Assembly: GCF_900184965.1 (NCBI RefSeq)
Contig: NZ_FXYA01000154.1
Location: 62,001-126,000, forward strand
Length of the DNA: 64,000 bases
Reading direction: 5' to 3'
DNA from: Akkermansia muciniphila
GTDB lineage: Bacteria > Verrucomicrobiota > Verrucomicrobiia > Verrucomicrobiales > Akkermansiaceae
Shown here: positions 25,126 through 34,381 of the stretch, piece by piece
Layout: the number at the start of each line of letters is the position of its first letter
How positions within the stretch are numbered: position 1 is the stretch's first letter
Notes under the pieces: generated by a model
What the model was told of the DNA's origin: nothing
Databases searched by the model: none
The model's input: only the letters and a program-made list of their open reading frames with translations
Position numbers and translations under genes: made by a program

Positions 25126-26040
25126 ATGCAACGTAAAACCATTATTGCAACGTGTGCTGCCATGGCCGCTTTTTCCGGCATGGCAGCTGCCGATATCCAG
25201 CTTCCCCTGGATGTTTTAAACGCCAATAACGGAGGCAAGGCCTTCTCCGCCCAGCTGGGAGCAGGCTACGCTACCAAATATATCAGCCGCGGCCTGGCTT
25301 TCCAGAATTCCGCCAGCGATCATGTCATTCCTTTGGAAGCCGTCGGCGCTTATCAATTGAACAATCAATATTCCCTGATAGGCGGATTGAAATATCAGTG
25401 GCTGACAGATAATGGTCTGGAACATAATGATTCCGGGATTTGCGACGAAGGATCGGCCATTTTAGGCGTCAGCCGCAAATTCGGAAAATCGACTATCGCG
25501 GCTCTGAGCTACCAGTTTGTTCACGGCGGCATCCCCGGAAGTTTCAATATCCACAATACAGGCAACAACTCCGGCATCCCCATTTTCAGTCACAATAGGC
25601 CGGAAGAACACAGCTTCGTTCTGGACATTCACCATGACTTCGGCAAAGGACTGGAAAACTTCTTCTGGGACTGCCGTGTGCAATACACGTTCCGCTGGAT
25701 GACAGGCTGGTGGTTTACCAATACCCTGGGGTACAAGTATGACGTCAACAAATCCACCTCCGTCATCGTGGCGGGCACCTGGAACGCCACGGCCGGTTAT
25801 TTTGACAGCAATTCCCTGAACGCCAATGGGACACAGGGCATTTCCCTGACGGTTTCCGCCCCTGTCAAAGCTACGAAAGACCTGACCGTGACTCCGTTTG
25901 TTGGAACGGTCTGGCTCGGCAACGGCGGCCTGGCGGCCAACCATCGCGGCGCTTCCTCCCGCTTCCCCTACAGGGAACCATCCAAGGTTTACCGCAATTT
26001 CACCTTCGTCGCCGGGGTAGGAGTTGCCTATTCCTTCTAA
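25126..26040 (+). CDS. Putative outer-membrane beta-barrel protein (TorF/Gcw_chp porin-like)
   Basis: 304 aa from ATG 25126, which gives a clean signal peptide (basic QRK, hydrophobic core, AAA cleavage region near residue 21); upstream in-frame starts give no sensible leader. After it, alternating amphipathic strands begin with SAQLGAGYATKYISRGLAF, the pattern of the Gcw_chp/TorF putative porins, and the protein ends in an aromatic residue (VAYSF) as barrels do. Function unknown; an outer-membrane channel is inferred. Followed by a strong terminator, so it is a single-gene unit separate from the polysaccharide locus. Confidence 0.7.
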   Translation: MQRKTIIATCAAMAAFSGMAAADIQLPLDVLNANNGGKAFSAQLGAGYATKYISRGLAFQNSASDHVIPLEAVGAYQLNNQYSLIGGLKYQWLTDNGLEHNDSGICDEGSAILGVSRKFGKSTIAALSYQFVHGGIPGSFNIHNTGNNSGIPIFSHNRPEEHSFVLDIHHDFGKGLENFFWDCRVQYTFRWMTGWWFTNTLGYKYDVNKSTSVIVAGTWNATAGYFDSNSLNANGTQGISLTVSAPVKATKDLTVTPFVGTVWLGNGGLAANHRGASSRFPYREPSKVYRNFTFVAGVGVAYSF

Positions 26041-26070
26041 AAATCTGACTGTCACTCACTCAACCAACGC

Positions 26071-26112
26071 AGGCTCCGGCATGTGCCATCAATCATGCCG
26101 GAGCCTTTCTTT
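26071..26112 (+). terminator. Rho-independent terminator after the barrel protein gene
   Basis: Perfect 13 bp inverted repeat (26071-26083 and 26094-26106) with a 10 nt loop, followed by a T-rich stretch. It lies 30 bp after the stop codon. Confidence 0.85.
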
Positions 26113-26161
26113 AACTTTTCATATCCCCCGTTTTTTTCATACCGCCCCCGTTCAGGAACAA

Positions 26162-27265
26162 GTGGCCGCCCTGAGCGACGCGTTTGCCATCGCAGGCAAC
26201 TTCCTCCATTGCGAAACCATTAACAGCGGCCACATCAACATGACCTTCCGGGCTACCTGCCTGGAGCCGGACGGCACCACCCGCCGCTACATTTTCCAGC
26301 GCGTGAATGATGCCGTATTCCCATGCCCCAGGGACGTCATGCACAACGTGGAAAAGGTAACCAACCACATCCGCTGGAAAATGCTCCGGGTACTGAAAAC
26401 GCCCTTCCGCCAGACGCTGAACCTGTACTCCGCCCGGGGGGGCCGCAAATATCTGGAAATTCCCGGTTCCGGTTTCTGGCGATGCTACAACTGCATTGAA
26501 AACACCCACACGTTCGACGTGGCGGACCATCCCCGCCAGGCTTACGAAGCAGCCCGGGCTTTCGGCGCTTTCCAACAGCTCCTGTGCGATATGAATCCGG
26601 AGGACATTCATGAAACCATTCCATTCTTCCACCACACCCGCAGACGCTTTGACCATTTGGAAAAAGCAGCGGCGGCGGACTCCCACGGACGGCTGAACAC
26701 CTGCCGCAACGAGCTGGACTTCATCCGCCGCCGCGAACGCTGCGTGGACGTGCTGCTGGATCTCCAGAAACGGGGGGAGCTTCCCGTCAGAATCGTCCAC
26801 AACGACACGAAAATCAACAACGTGATGCTGGACAGGGAGACGGACGAGGCTGTTTGCGTCATTGACCTGGATACCGTCATGCCCGGGAGCGTCCTGTACG
26901 ACTTCGGAGACATGGTGCGCACCATGACCTCCCCCGCGGCGGAAGATGAAGAAAATCTGGATAAAACTTGCCTGCGCATGCCCATGTTTGAGGCCGTCGT
27001 CAAGGGATATCTGGAAACCGCCAGGGACTTCATCACGCCGCAGGAAGTCTCCAAACTCGCTTTTTCCGGTCTGCTCATCACGCTGGAAACGGGAATCCGC
27101 TTCCTGACGGACTACCTGGAAGGGGACGTTTATTTCAAAACGAAAAAAGAACGGCACAACCTGCACCGTGCCCGCACCCAGCTCAGGCTGGTGGAAAGCA
27201 TGGAAGAGCAAATGCCCGAAATGGAAGAATGCGTCCGGAAATGCTTCCAGACTGTTAACGGCTGA
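26162..27265 (+). CDS. Sugar kinase of the aminoglycoside-phosphotransferase fold (N-acetylhexosamine 1-kinase, NahK-like)
   Basis: Predicted ATP-dependent kinase of N-acetylhexosamines, feeding mucin-derived GlcNAc or GalNAc into metabolism. Visible: INSGHINMTFRATC (the GNGHIN-type motif of NahK), VRIVHNDTKINNVMLD (catalytic HxDxxxxN) and CVIDLDTVMPGSVLYDFGDMVR (metal-binding). The frame is open from 26024, but ATGs at 26024 and 26081 lie in the previous gene and in its terminator hairpin. GTG 26162, preceded by AGGAA, gives 367 aa, close to NahK's roughly 360 aa. The exact start remains uncertain. fucU follows 70 bp downstream but has its own promoter. Confidence 0.78.
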   Translation: MAALSDAFAIAGNFLHCETINSGHINMTFRATCLEPDGTTRRYIFQRVNDAVFPCPRDVMHNVEKVTNHIRWKMLRVLKTPFRQTLNLYSARGGRKYLEIPGSGFWRCYNCIENTHTFDVADHPRQAYEAARAFGAFQQLLCDMNPEDIHETIPFFHHTRRRFDHLEKAAAADSHGRLNTCRNELDFIRRRERCVDVLLDLQKRGELPVRIVHNDTKINNVMLDRETDEAVCVIDLDTVMPGSVLYDFGDMVRTMTSPAAEDEENLDKTCLRMPMFEAVVKGYLETARDFITPQEVSKLAFSGLLITLETGIRFLTDYLEGDVYFKTKKERHNLHRARTQLRLVESMEEQMPEMEECVRKCFQTVNG

Positions 27266-27319
27266 GAGGGCATGACCGGCATTACCCCAATTTTATGATA
27301 GTACCGGAACGCGGGCTGG

Positions 27320-27328
27320 TGCTATACT
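27320..27328 (+). promoter_or_regulatory. Extended -10 promoter of fucU, predicted leaderless
   Basis: TGCTATACT at 27320-27328 is an extended -10 element with no recognisable -35. Its last base is 7 nt before the fucU ATG, so transcription should begin at or next to the start codon. Confidence 0.55.
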
Positions 27329-27335
27329 GCGGGGC

Positions 27336-27755
27336 ATGTTAAAAAATATTTCTCCCCTCATCAGCCCTTCCCTGCTGAAAATTCTCGCGGAAATGGGGCA
27401 TGGAGACGAAATTGTCTTTTCAGACGCCCACTTTCCCGCCCATACCTTCAACCCTACGGTGCTGAGGGCGGACGGCCTGGGGGCGGACGCCCTGCTGGCC
27501 GCCGTCATTCCCCTGTTGGAACTGGACGCCTACGCCACCCCTGTCATCATGATGGCCCCGGTTCCGGGGGACTCCCTGGACCCTGCGGTAGAGGCCAAAT
27601 ACCGCAAGGCCCTGAATTATGACGGGGAGATTGAGCAAATGGAGCGCTACGCCTTTTACGAACGGGCTAAAAAGGCCTATGCCGTCGTCATCACCGGGGA
27701 AACGGCCAAATACGGCAACATCATCCTGAAAAAAGGCGTTACCCCTCTTTCCTGA
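27336..27755 (+). CDS. fucU: L-fucose mutarotase (FucU, RbsD/FucU family)
   Basis: 139 aa, matching E. coli FucU nearly end to end in length and motifs: the start [20 protein letters not shown], then [55 protein letters not shown] and the end ILKKGVTP. It interconverts alpha- and beta-L-fucose so that the sugar can enter catabolism or salvage. No other fucose catabolic gene is in the window. With the NahK-like kinase beside it, the pair fits use of sugars released from mucin. Start ATG 27336 follows a -10 box by 7 nt and has no Shine-Dalgarno sequence. Confidence 0.95.
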   Translation: MLKNISPLISPSLLKILAEMGHGDEIVFSDAHFPAHTFNPTVLRADGLGADALLAAVIPLLELDAYATPVIMMAPVPGDSLDPAVEAKYRKALNYDGEIEQMERYAFYERAKKAYAVVITGETAKYGNIILKKGVTPLS

Positions 27756-27781
27756 CCATTGCCCGCCAGACAGCCCCTTCC

Positions 27782-28984
27782 ATGCAGTACGACTTTGACG
27801 AAGTAATCGACCGCCGCGGCACCGGAGCCCTGAAATATGAAGCCCTGCTGCCCCGCTGGGGCCGGGACGACCTGATCCCCCTGTGGGTGGCGGACATGGA
27901 CTTCAGGACGCCCCCCTTCATCATGGAAGCCATCCGCCGCCGCTGCGAACACGAAGTCCTGGGATATACCGTCAAGCCCCGCGCTTTCTTTGAAGCCATC
28001 CGGGACTGGGTGGGACGCCGCCACGGGTGGAAGGTGAACGCCTCGGAAATAGGCTTCGCTCCGGGCATTGTTCCCGGCATTTCCAGCGCCATCCAGTGTT
28101 TTACGGACCCGGGGGACAAAATCATGATCCAGCCTCCGGTATACCATCCCTTCGCCATGATTATCCGGGAAAACGGCCGGGAAACCGTCAACAATCCCCT
28201 CATTCTGGAAAACGGCCGCTACCGCATGGACTTCAACCACATGCAGGAAGCCGTGCGCGGCTGCCGCATGTTCATCCTGTGCAATCCCCACAATCCCGGA
28301 GGCCGCGTATGGAGTCCGGAGGAGCTGCGCCGCGTGGCTGAAATCTGCACGGCAAGCGGCACGCTGGTTGTTTCCGATGAAATCCATGCGGACCTGACCC
28401 TCCCCGGCCGCAGGCACACCGTATTCGCCACCGTTTCCGAACAGGCCCGCATGAACTCCGTCACCTACATGGCGCCCAGCAAAACCTTCAACGTGCCCGG
28501 CCTGGGCAGCTCCTACATGATTTGCCAGAATCCGGACCTGTTCGCGAAATACCAGGACTTCGTCAGCGGGAGGGAGCTTGCGGAAGGGCACGTCTTCGCG
28601 TACGAAGGGCTCATCAGCGCCTATTCCGGCCCGGCGGGGGAGGAATGGCTGGCCCAGGCGCTGGACTACATTCAGGAAAACATCCGCTTCATTGACCGGG
28701 AACTGCGCCGCCGCATGCCCAAAATCAAGGCCATCATGCCGGATGCCTCCTACCTGGTCTTTCTGGACTGCCGGGAACTGAACCTTTCCCAGAAGGAGCT
28801 GGTGGAGTTTTTTGTGGACGGCGCGCGCCTGGCTCTCAACGACGGTTCCATCTTCGGCAAGGAAGGGGAAGGCTTCATGCGCCTGAACGCGGGCTGTCCC
28901 CGCTCCATCCTGGAACGGGCGCTCAACCAGCTGGAGGAAGCTTACCAAAACCGCGGGTTCCGGCGGCAACAGGCCCAGGGTTAA
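27782..28984 (+). CDS. PatB/MalY-type PLP-dependent C-S lyase or aminotransferase
   Basis: 400 aa class I/II aminotransferase fold. Start YDFDEVIDRRGTGALKYE and IPLWVADMDFRTPPFIMEAI are diagnostic of the PatB/MalY (cystathionine beta-lyase) group. The PLP site has SDEIHADL (Asp) and MAPSKTFNVPGL (Schiff-base Lys), and the C-terminal FMRLNAGCPRSILERAL holds the substrate-carboxylate Arg. Most characterised members cleave cystathionine or cysteine S-conjugates. Starts 26 bp after fucU and is probably co-transcribed with it. Confidence 0.88.
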   Translation: MQYDFDEVIDRRGTGALKYEALLPRWGRDDLIPLWVADMDFRTPPFIMEAIRRRCEHEVLGYTVKPRAFFEAIRDWVGRRHGWKVNASEIGFAPGIVPGISSAIQCFTDPGDKIMIQPPVYHPFAMIIRENGRETVNNPLILENGRYRMDFNHMQEAVRGCRMFILCNPHNPGGRVWSPEELRRVAEICTASGTLVVSDEIHADLTLPGRRHTVFATVSEQARMNSVTYMAPSKTFNVPGLGSSYMICQNPDLFAKYQDFVSGRELAEGHVFAYEGLISAYSGPAGEEWLAQALDYIQENIRFIDRELRRRMPKIKAIMPDASYLVFLDCRELNLSQKELVEFFVDGARLALNDGSIFGKEGEGFMRLNAGCPRSILERALNQLEEAYQNRGFRRQQAQG

Positions 28985-29222
28985 AAACAGGTTGCACGCT
29001 CTCCGGCAATGGAGTCCATTCCCGGAACCATGCATTGGGGAAACTTTTCCGGGGACATCCGGCCCCGCCGGATTTTCTCCTGTTGGGTCTCCGTGCGGAA
29101 AAGGTCACGGCGCGGCGGAAAGGGAATATCCGCACATCCTCTTCCGCCGTTTCACCCACGGCAGCGCCTTATTCTCCCCTCCCATGCCGGGAAACGCTCC
29201 CGGGACGCCGCCATGACTTTGC

Positions 29223-29250
29223 TTGCAAAATAAAAGGAAAGGAGTATCGT
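29223..29250 (+). promoter_or_regulatory. Promoter of metG, predicted nearly leaderless
   Basis: TTGCAA (29223-29228), 16 bp spacer, TATCGT (29245-29250), then 7 nt to the ATG. An AAGGAG sequence lies at 29239-29244 but is 13 nt from the ATG, too far for a normal Shine-Dalgarno and upstream of the predicted transcript start. Confidence 0.45.
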
Positions 29251-29257
29251 TCCCCGC

Positions 29258-30865
29258 ATGTACTATATCACCACGGCCATTGACTACACCAACGGACCGC
29301 CCCACATCGGGCACGCTTATGAAAAAGTCCTGGCGGACGTTCTCGCGCGCTGGCACCGGATGAAGGGGGAGGAAGTCTATTTCCTGACCGGGGTGGACCA
29401 GCACGGGCAGAAAGTGCAGCAGACGGCGGAAAAGCTGGGCATTACGCCGCAGGAACATGTCAACAACATCACCGCCCAGTTCCAGGCGCTGTGGGACCGC
29501 CTGGGCATCAGCAATGACGGATGGGCCTCCACGACGGACCCGCGCCACAAGGCCTGCGTGCAGAAAATCCTGACGGACCTGAAAGACAAGGGCCAGCTTT
29601 ACAAAAAATCCTACAAGGGGTTCTATTCCGTGCGCCAGGAACAGTTCCTGACGGACAAGGAACGGGATGCGGAAGGCAACTTCGGACCGGAATGGGGGGA
29701 AGTGGTGGAACTGGAGGAAGAAAACTGGTATTTCCGCCTGACCGACCATGTGGAATGGATGAAGCAGTTCGTGGAAAAGAGCGGCGATTTCGTTCTTCCG
29801 GCCTTCCGCAAGGCGGAAGTGCTCAACGCCATTGACTTTGACTCGGACCTCTGCATTTCCCGCCCCAAGAGCCGCCTTTCCTGGGGAATCGAGTTCCCGT
29901 TCGACCCCGAATTCGTCACCTACGTCTGGTTTGACGCCCTGATCAACTACATTTCCTTCGCCGGCTATCTGGCGGAGCCGGACAGCGGCCTGCCGGATTT
30001 CTCCAAACTCTGGCCCGCGGACTGCGAAGTCATCGGCAAGGACATCCTGGTGCCCGCCCACGGCGTGTACTGGCCCGCCATGCTGCATGCCATGGGCTTC
30101 TCCGACGAGGAAATGCCCACCCTGCTCGTGCACGGCTGGTGGAACATCAACGGGGAAAAAATGTCCAAGTCCATCGGCAACGTGGTGGACCCCAACCTGC
30201 TGGCGGAACAGTTCGGCCCGGAACCCGTGCGCTATTACCTGGTGCGGGACATCACCACCGGGAAGGACGCCAACTTTGACGCGGACCGCCTGGTCATGCT
30301 GTACAATACGGAGCTGGCCAACGACCTCGGCAACCTGTGCAACCGCTCCATCAACATGACGCGCCGCTATTGCGACTCCGTTATCTCCGGCGCGGAGGCA
30401 TATGATGACGAAGCCTCCAGGGCCCTGCGCGCCACCATGGACCAGGCCGTCACCCTGTTTTCCAAATACATGGACGACAACATGGTCTCCGACGCCCTGG
30501 CGGCCCTGAACGCCCAGGTTTCCGCCTGCAACGCGTACATTGAGCAGCAGCAGCCCTGGCAGCTGGCCAAGGATGAAGCCTCCGCCCCGCGCCTCCGCTG
30601 CGTGCTGCGCCATTTGCTGGAATGCTGCGCCCAGACGGGCTATCTCATCGGCTGCGTCCTGCCGGACGCCTCCGCCCGCATTCTGGACCAGCTCAATGCC
30701 GGGGACCTGTTCCGGGAACTCACGCCGGCCGCGCTGGAATGGGGAATCCTCCCCGCAGGGCACCGCATCAATGATCCCGCCCCCGTCTTTCCCCGCATTC
30801 TTTCGGATGAGGAAAAGGCCAAACTGGCTGAAAAAGCGGCCAGGGCGGCAAAAAAACAAGGCTGA
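29258..30865 (+). CDS. metG: Methionyl-tRNA synthetase
   Basis: 535 aa class I aminoacyl-tRNA synthetase. ITTAIDYTNGPPHIGHAYEK carries the HIGH motif and GEKMSKSIGN the KMSKS loop (K301-S305). The knuckle region (residues about 120-160, GFYSVRQEQFLTD onward) has no cysteines, so this is the zinc-free MetRS type. The anticodon-binding helical domain follows from about 370. The C-terminal tRNA-binding (EMAP-like) extension is absent, as in many bacteria. 5 bp before menD, likely co-transcribed. Confidence 0.96.
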   Translation: MYYITTAIDYTNGPPHIGHAYEKVLADVLARWHRMKGEEVYFLTGVDQHGQKVQQTAEKLGITPQEHVNNITAQFQALWDRLGISNDGWASTTDPRHKACVQKILTDLKDKGQLYKKSYKGFYSVRQEQFLTDKERDAEGNFGPEWGEVVELEEENWYFRLTDHVEWMKQFVEKSGDFVLPAFRKAEVLNAIDFDSDLCISRPKSRLSWGIEFPFDPEFVTYVWFDALINYISFAGYLAEPDSGLPDFSKLWPADCEVIGKDILVPAHGVYWPAMLHAMGFSDEEMPTLLVHGWWNINGEKMSKSIGNVVDPNLLAEQFGPEPVRYYLVRDITTGKDANFDADRLVMLYNTELANDLGNLCNRSINMTRRYCDSVISGAEAYDDEASRALRATMDQAVTLFSKYMDDNMVSDALAALNAQVSACNAYIEQQQPWQLAKDEASAPRLRCVLRHLLECCAQTGYLIGCVLPDASARILDQLNAGDLFRELTPAALEWGILPAGHRINDPAPVFPRILSDEEKAKLAEKAARAAKKQG

Positions 30866-30870
30866 TTCCC

Positions 30871-32466
30871 GTGAGCTCCCCCGCATCCTTCGTCAAATCC
30901 CTGCTGGCCCAATGCTGCCTGGGCGGCATTTGCGAGTGGGTGGTCTGCCCCGGCGCGCGCAATATGGCGCTGCTCCAGGTGCTGGCCGCCGCGGAGGATC
31001 TGGTGAAATGGACTCACTTTGACGAACGGTCCGCCGCCTTCTTTGCGCTGGGCCGCATTCAGGATATGGGGCTGCCCGTGGCCGTGGTCACCACCTCCGG
31101 AACGGCGGCGGCGGAACTGCTCCCCGCCGTGGTGGAGGCCTACTACCAGCGCCGTCCCCTGCTCCTGCTTACGGCGGACCGCCCGGCGGCCTGCCGGGGT
31201 TCCGCCGCTCCCCAGGCCATTGAACAGGCGGATCTGTTCGGCATTTACGCACCCACGATTGACCTGGAAACGCCGGAAAACCTGCCGGAAGACATTTTGC
31301 AAGACTGGGATTACGCCTCCCCGCTCCACATCAACGTGTGCCTGCCGGACCCGGACCCTGCCTGGAATCCCGGCAGCTGCGACCTTTACCCGGCGGAACC
31401 TCCGGAGGAAAACGGCTTCCGGGGCTCCCTGGCGGAGCTGGCCCGGGCCCTGCGCTTCACATCGCGCGACGGGCTGGTAGTCATGATCGGCGGCCTGGAC
31501 CCCACGGAACAGGCCCCGGCCCGGTGGCTGGCCAACGAACTGAAAGCTCCCGTGGTGGCGGACGCCACCTCCGGACTCCGGGAAGAGCTGGCCCATCTGG
31601 CCCTGACGGACGCGGACGCCCTGCTGCGGGAACACCCGCCCGCCGTCCTGCTCAGATTAGGGGACGTGCCCGTGGCCCGCTTCTGGCGCGACCTGGAGGA
31701 CATTCCGGCCACGGAAGTCTTTTCCGTCACCCGCACCGGCTTCTCCGGGCTGGCCCGCCCCTCCACCGTCGTCACCGGAGATCTGGAGGCTATTCTGCAC
31801 GCGCTGGGGGATATAGATACCGTGGGCGACGTCAACGGTCTGCGCGCCATGAACAAACGCAGAAAAGCCCTGATGGAGGAATTGCTCATCACCTGCCCGG
31901 AAAGCGAACAGGCCATGGTGCGCTCCTTCTCCTGCTTTGCCGCGGACAGCGACTGCATTTACCTGGGCAACTCCATGCCCGTGCGGTACTGGAACAGCTT
32001 CGCCCAGACGGCCATCCCCACGGAAAACGTCCGCGCCAACCGGGGAGCCAACGGCATTGACGGGCAAATCTCCGGTTTTCTGGGGGTCTCCGCCAGGTGC
32101 TCCCGCTCCTGGGCCCTCGTGGGCGACCTGACCGCCATGTATGATTCCAATGCCCTGGCGCTCCTTCCCCAACTGGACAAGGGCACACGCGTCCTCGGCG
32201 TCATCAATAACGGGGGCGGCGGCATCTTCCGAGCCCTGCCCGGGGCGGACGGACATTCCGAAGCCATGAGGAAACTGCTGGTGCAACCCCACGCCCATTC
32301 CTTCAAGGCCATTGCGGAACAATGGGGCATGAGCTACCTGGCGATCCGCACGGCGGAGGACTTCGACCAGCTTGATTCCCTGGAGGAAAACAGCCAGACG
32401 CTTGTAGAACTTATCCCGGACAGGGAACAGACGGAACAGATGCGCCTCCGGCTGGCTAACGCCTAA
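30871..32466 (+). CDS. menD: MenD, SEPHCHC synthase of menaquinone biosynthesis
   Basis: 531 aa, thiamine-diphosphate enzyme that condenses isochorismate with 2-oxoglutarate. N-terminal CLGGICEWVVCPGARNMAL and TTSGTAAAELLPAVVEAYY (with the ThDP-activating region) are typical. RPAACRGSAAPQAIEQADLFG matches the DRPxELRxxGANQ segment in altered form. GDLTAMYDSNALALLPQL plus VINNGGGGIFRALPG is the ThDP-binding GDG-like motif. GTG start at 30871, 5 bp after the metG stop. No other men gene is near, so the pathway is dispersed. Altered residues in the RPxELR region are worth noting but are within family range. Confidence 0.92.
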   Translation: MSSPASFVKSLLAQCCLGGICEWVVCPGARNMALLQVLAAAEDLVKWTHFDERSAAFFALGRIQDMGLPVAVVTTSGTAAAELLPAVVEAYYQRRPLLLLTADRPAACRGSAAPQAIEQADLFGIYAPTIDLETPENLPEDILQDWDYASPLHINVCLPDPDPAWNPGSCDLYPAEPPEENGFRGSLAELARALRFTSRDGLVVMIGGLDPTEQAPARWLANELKAPVVADATSGLREELAHLALTDADALLREHPPAVLLRLGDVPVARFWRDLEDIPATEVFSVTRTGFSGLARPSTVVTGDLEAILHALGDIDTVGDVNGLRAMNKRRKALMEELLITCPESEQAMVRSFSCFAADSDCIYLGNSMPVRYWNSFAQTAIPTENVRANRGANGIDGQISGFLGVSARCSRSWALVGDLTAMYDSNALALLPQLDKGTRVLGVINNGGGGIFRALPGADGHSEAMRKLLVQPHAHSFKAIAEQWGMSYLAIRTAEDFDQLDSLEENSQTLVELIPDREQTEQMRLRLANA

Positions 32467-32894
32467 ATGAAGGCAAGCCTTTACCAAAGACCGGAGCGAA
32501 GACGATCCTCCGCCCGGCCATATCTTGCGGTTCTCTCCACATGGCTTGAAAGTACCAGATAAAAATAACATTTCCTCCATCTGACCATAGGGGAATTTCT
32601 TTCTTGCCTGACGAAGAGAAGAAAACAGCCTCACCATGGTGGTATTCACCAAGCCGCATTCAACAGGGAAACGCCGGGCAACAGCATGTCCGCCTTAATT
32701 CATACGGAAGGAAGCGCCGCGCCGCAATCCCTCTTTCCGCCTCCAGAATGCTCTGATGCAGTATCCCCGCTATAAAAACACCTCCCTGTATGGGCATGCA
32801 AAAACCGGGCGGAACATCAATCCACCCGGCTTTTGCAGCCGCCCGGCGCGAACGCCGGAGGCATGGGTTTTCCGGCTTCCCGCCGGGAACCCCG
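32467..32894. other. Intergenic stretch between convergent menD and malic enzyme genes
   Basis: 428 bp. The only structure I can support is the minus-strand terminator at 32797-32837. Short open frames here lack start context and recognisable motifs. Nothing else seen. Confidence 0.6.
32797..32837 (-). terminator. Terminator of the malic enzyme gene
   Basis: Inverted repeat 32797-32813 / 32821-32837. On the minus strand all 17 positions pair, with two G-U wobbles; on the plus strand the same positions are A-C mismatches. The 3' arm ends in a T-run on the minus strand. The strand asymmetry supports the minus-strand assignment. Confidence 0.75.
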
Positions 32895-34205
32895 TTAAAG
32901 GTAGCTGCGCACCACGCCGGCGACGCGTTCACGAGCCGCGGCAATGCGCTTGCGCAATTCCAGCGTGTAGGCCTCCATATCCCGGATGGGGGACTGGGCC
33001 ACGCCGGAAATCATGGCCGCCTGGGCCACCGCCGGGCATTCCCATTCAATGATGCGGGGATCAATGGGCTTGGGAATCACGTAATCGATGCCGAAGCTGA
33101 GCGGGGCGCCCCCGTAAAGGTCAATCACCTCCTGAGGGACGGGTTCCTTCGCCAAATCAGCCAGGGCGCGGGCGGCGGCGATTTTCATCTGTTCATTGAT
33201 GACGGAGGCGCGCACATCCAGGGCGGCACGGAAAATAAAGGGGAAGCAGGAAACATTGTTCACCTGGTTGGGCCAGTCGGAACGTCCGGATCCCATGATG
33301 CAGTCAGGCCGCGCTTTTTTGGCATCCTGGTAAGTGATTTCCGGGTCCGGATTCGCACAGGCGAAAATGATGGGGGAAGGAGCCATCAGCTTGACCATGT
33401 CCTGCGTGAGCAATCCCTTGGTGGAAAGCCCCAGGAACACGTCCGCTCCGGTGAGGGCCTCCTCCAGGGAACAGTCTTCCGACTGGGAGAACTGGGCTTT
33501 CGTGGCGTGCAGGTCAATGCGCCCGGTATGAATCAGCCCCTTGGAGTCAAACATATAGATATGTTCGCGGCGCACTCCCAGCGTCATGTAGAACTTGGCG
33601 CAGGAAATGCCGGCGGCCCCGGCCCCGACGACGACGACCTTCATATCCTCCAGCTTGCGGCCCGTCAACTCGGCTGCGTTCAAAAGGGCGGCGCCGGAGA
33701 TCACCGCCGTTCCATGCTGGTCGTCATGGAACACGGGAATATTCATCTCCTGGCGGAGGCGTTCCTCCACCATGAAGCATTCCGGAGCCTTGATGTCCTC
33801 CAGATTGATGGCGCCGAAGGTGGGCTCCATGGTCTTGATCGTTTCAATCAGCTTTTCCGGCTCCTTCACGTTCAGCTCAATGTCAAAAACATCAATGTCC
33901 GCGAATACCTTGAACAAAACGCCCTTGCCTTCCATCACCGGCTTGGCCGCATCCGGGCCGATATTGCCCAGCCCCAGAACGGCGGTGCCGTTGGTGATCA
34001 CGCCCACCAGATTGGAACGCCCGGTATACAGGGCGCTCTGGGAAGGATCTTCTTGAATGCGGAGACAGGGTTCGGCTACGCCCGGGGAATAGGCAAGCGT
34101 CAAATCCCGTTGTGAAAAGCAGGGCTTGCAGGGAAGCGTTTCCACCTTGCCGGGGCGGGGCTGGGAATGATACTGCAAGGCGTCTAATCTAATATCGGAA
34201 CTCAT
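32895..34205 (-). CDS. NADP-dependent malic enzyme (short MaeB type)
   Basis: 436 aa from ATG at 34205; the longer open frame to 34292 adds an unlikely hydrophobic leader. Oxidative decarboxylation of malate to pyruvate. LTLAYSPGVAEPCL, NLVGVITNGTAVLGLGNIGPDAAKPVMEGK (substrate and metal region), FMVEERLRQEMNIPVFHDDQHGTAVIS and VVVGAGAAGISCAKFY (dinucleotide binding) are visible. It lacks the phosphotransacetylase-like domain of E. coli MaeB. Divergent from the kinase-like gene at 34382. Confidence 0.93.
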   Translation of the reverse strand: MSSDIRLDALQYHSQPRPGKVETLPCKPCFSQRDLTLAYSPGVAEPCLRIQEDPSQSALYTGRSNLVGVITNGTAVLGLGNIGPDAAKPVMEGKGVLFKVFADIDVFDIELNVKEPEKLIETIKTMEPTFGAINLEDIKAPECFMVEERLRQEMNIPVFHDDQHGTAVISGAALLNAAELTGRKLEDMKVVVVGAGAAGISCAKFYMTLGVRREHIYMFDSKGLIHTGRIDLHATKAQFSQSEDCSLEEALTGADVFLGLSTKGLLTQDMVKLMAPSPIIFACANPDPEITYQDAKKARPDCIMGSGRSDWPNQVNNVSCFPFIFRAALDVRASVINEQMKIAAARALADLAKEPVPQEVIDLYGGAPLSFGIDYVIPKPIDPRIIEWECPAVAQAAMISGVAQSPIRDMEAYTLELRKRIAAARERVAGVVRSYL

Positions 34206-34381
34206 GATTGTAATGGAAAAACAAAAAAGCGAGCCTTGCTTGCACCACATAATCGCCATGCATTCAAGCAAATAATCAATTAATCGCGTCACACGCTCCG
34301 GCCCCAGAAAACCTCTTTTTACATTGATAGAAGCCTCCGGATATGCTAACAGGCAGTCGGATAATCACCTGTCATGTGACC

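Noticed and set aside
28985-29257. Several overlapping plus-strand open frames between the aminotransferase and metG genes
   Set aside because: All are short, mutually overlapping in different frames and without motifs; the stretch only needs to hold the metG promoter.
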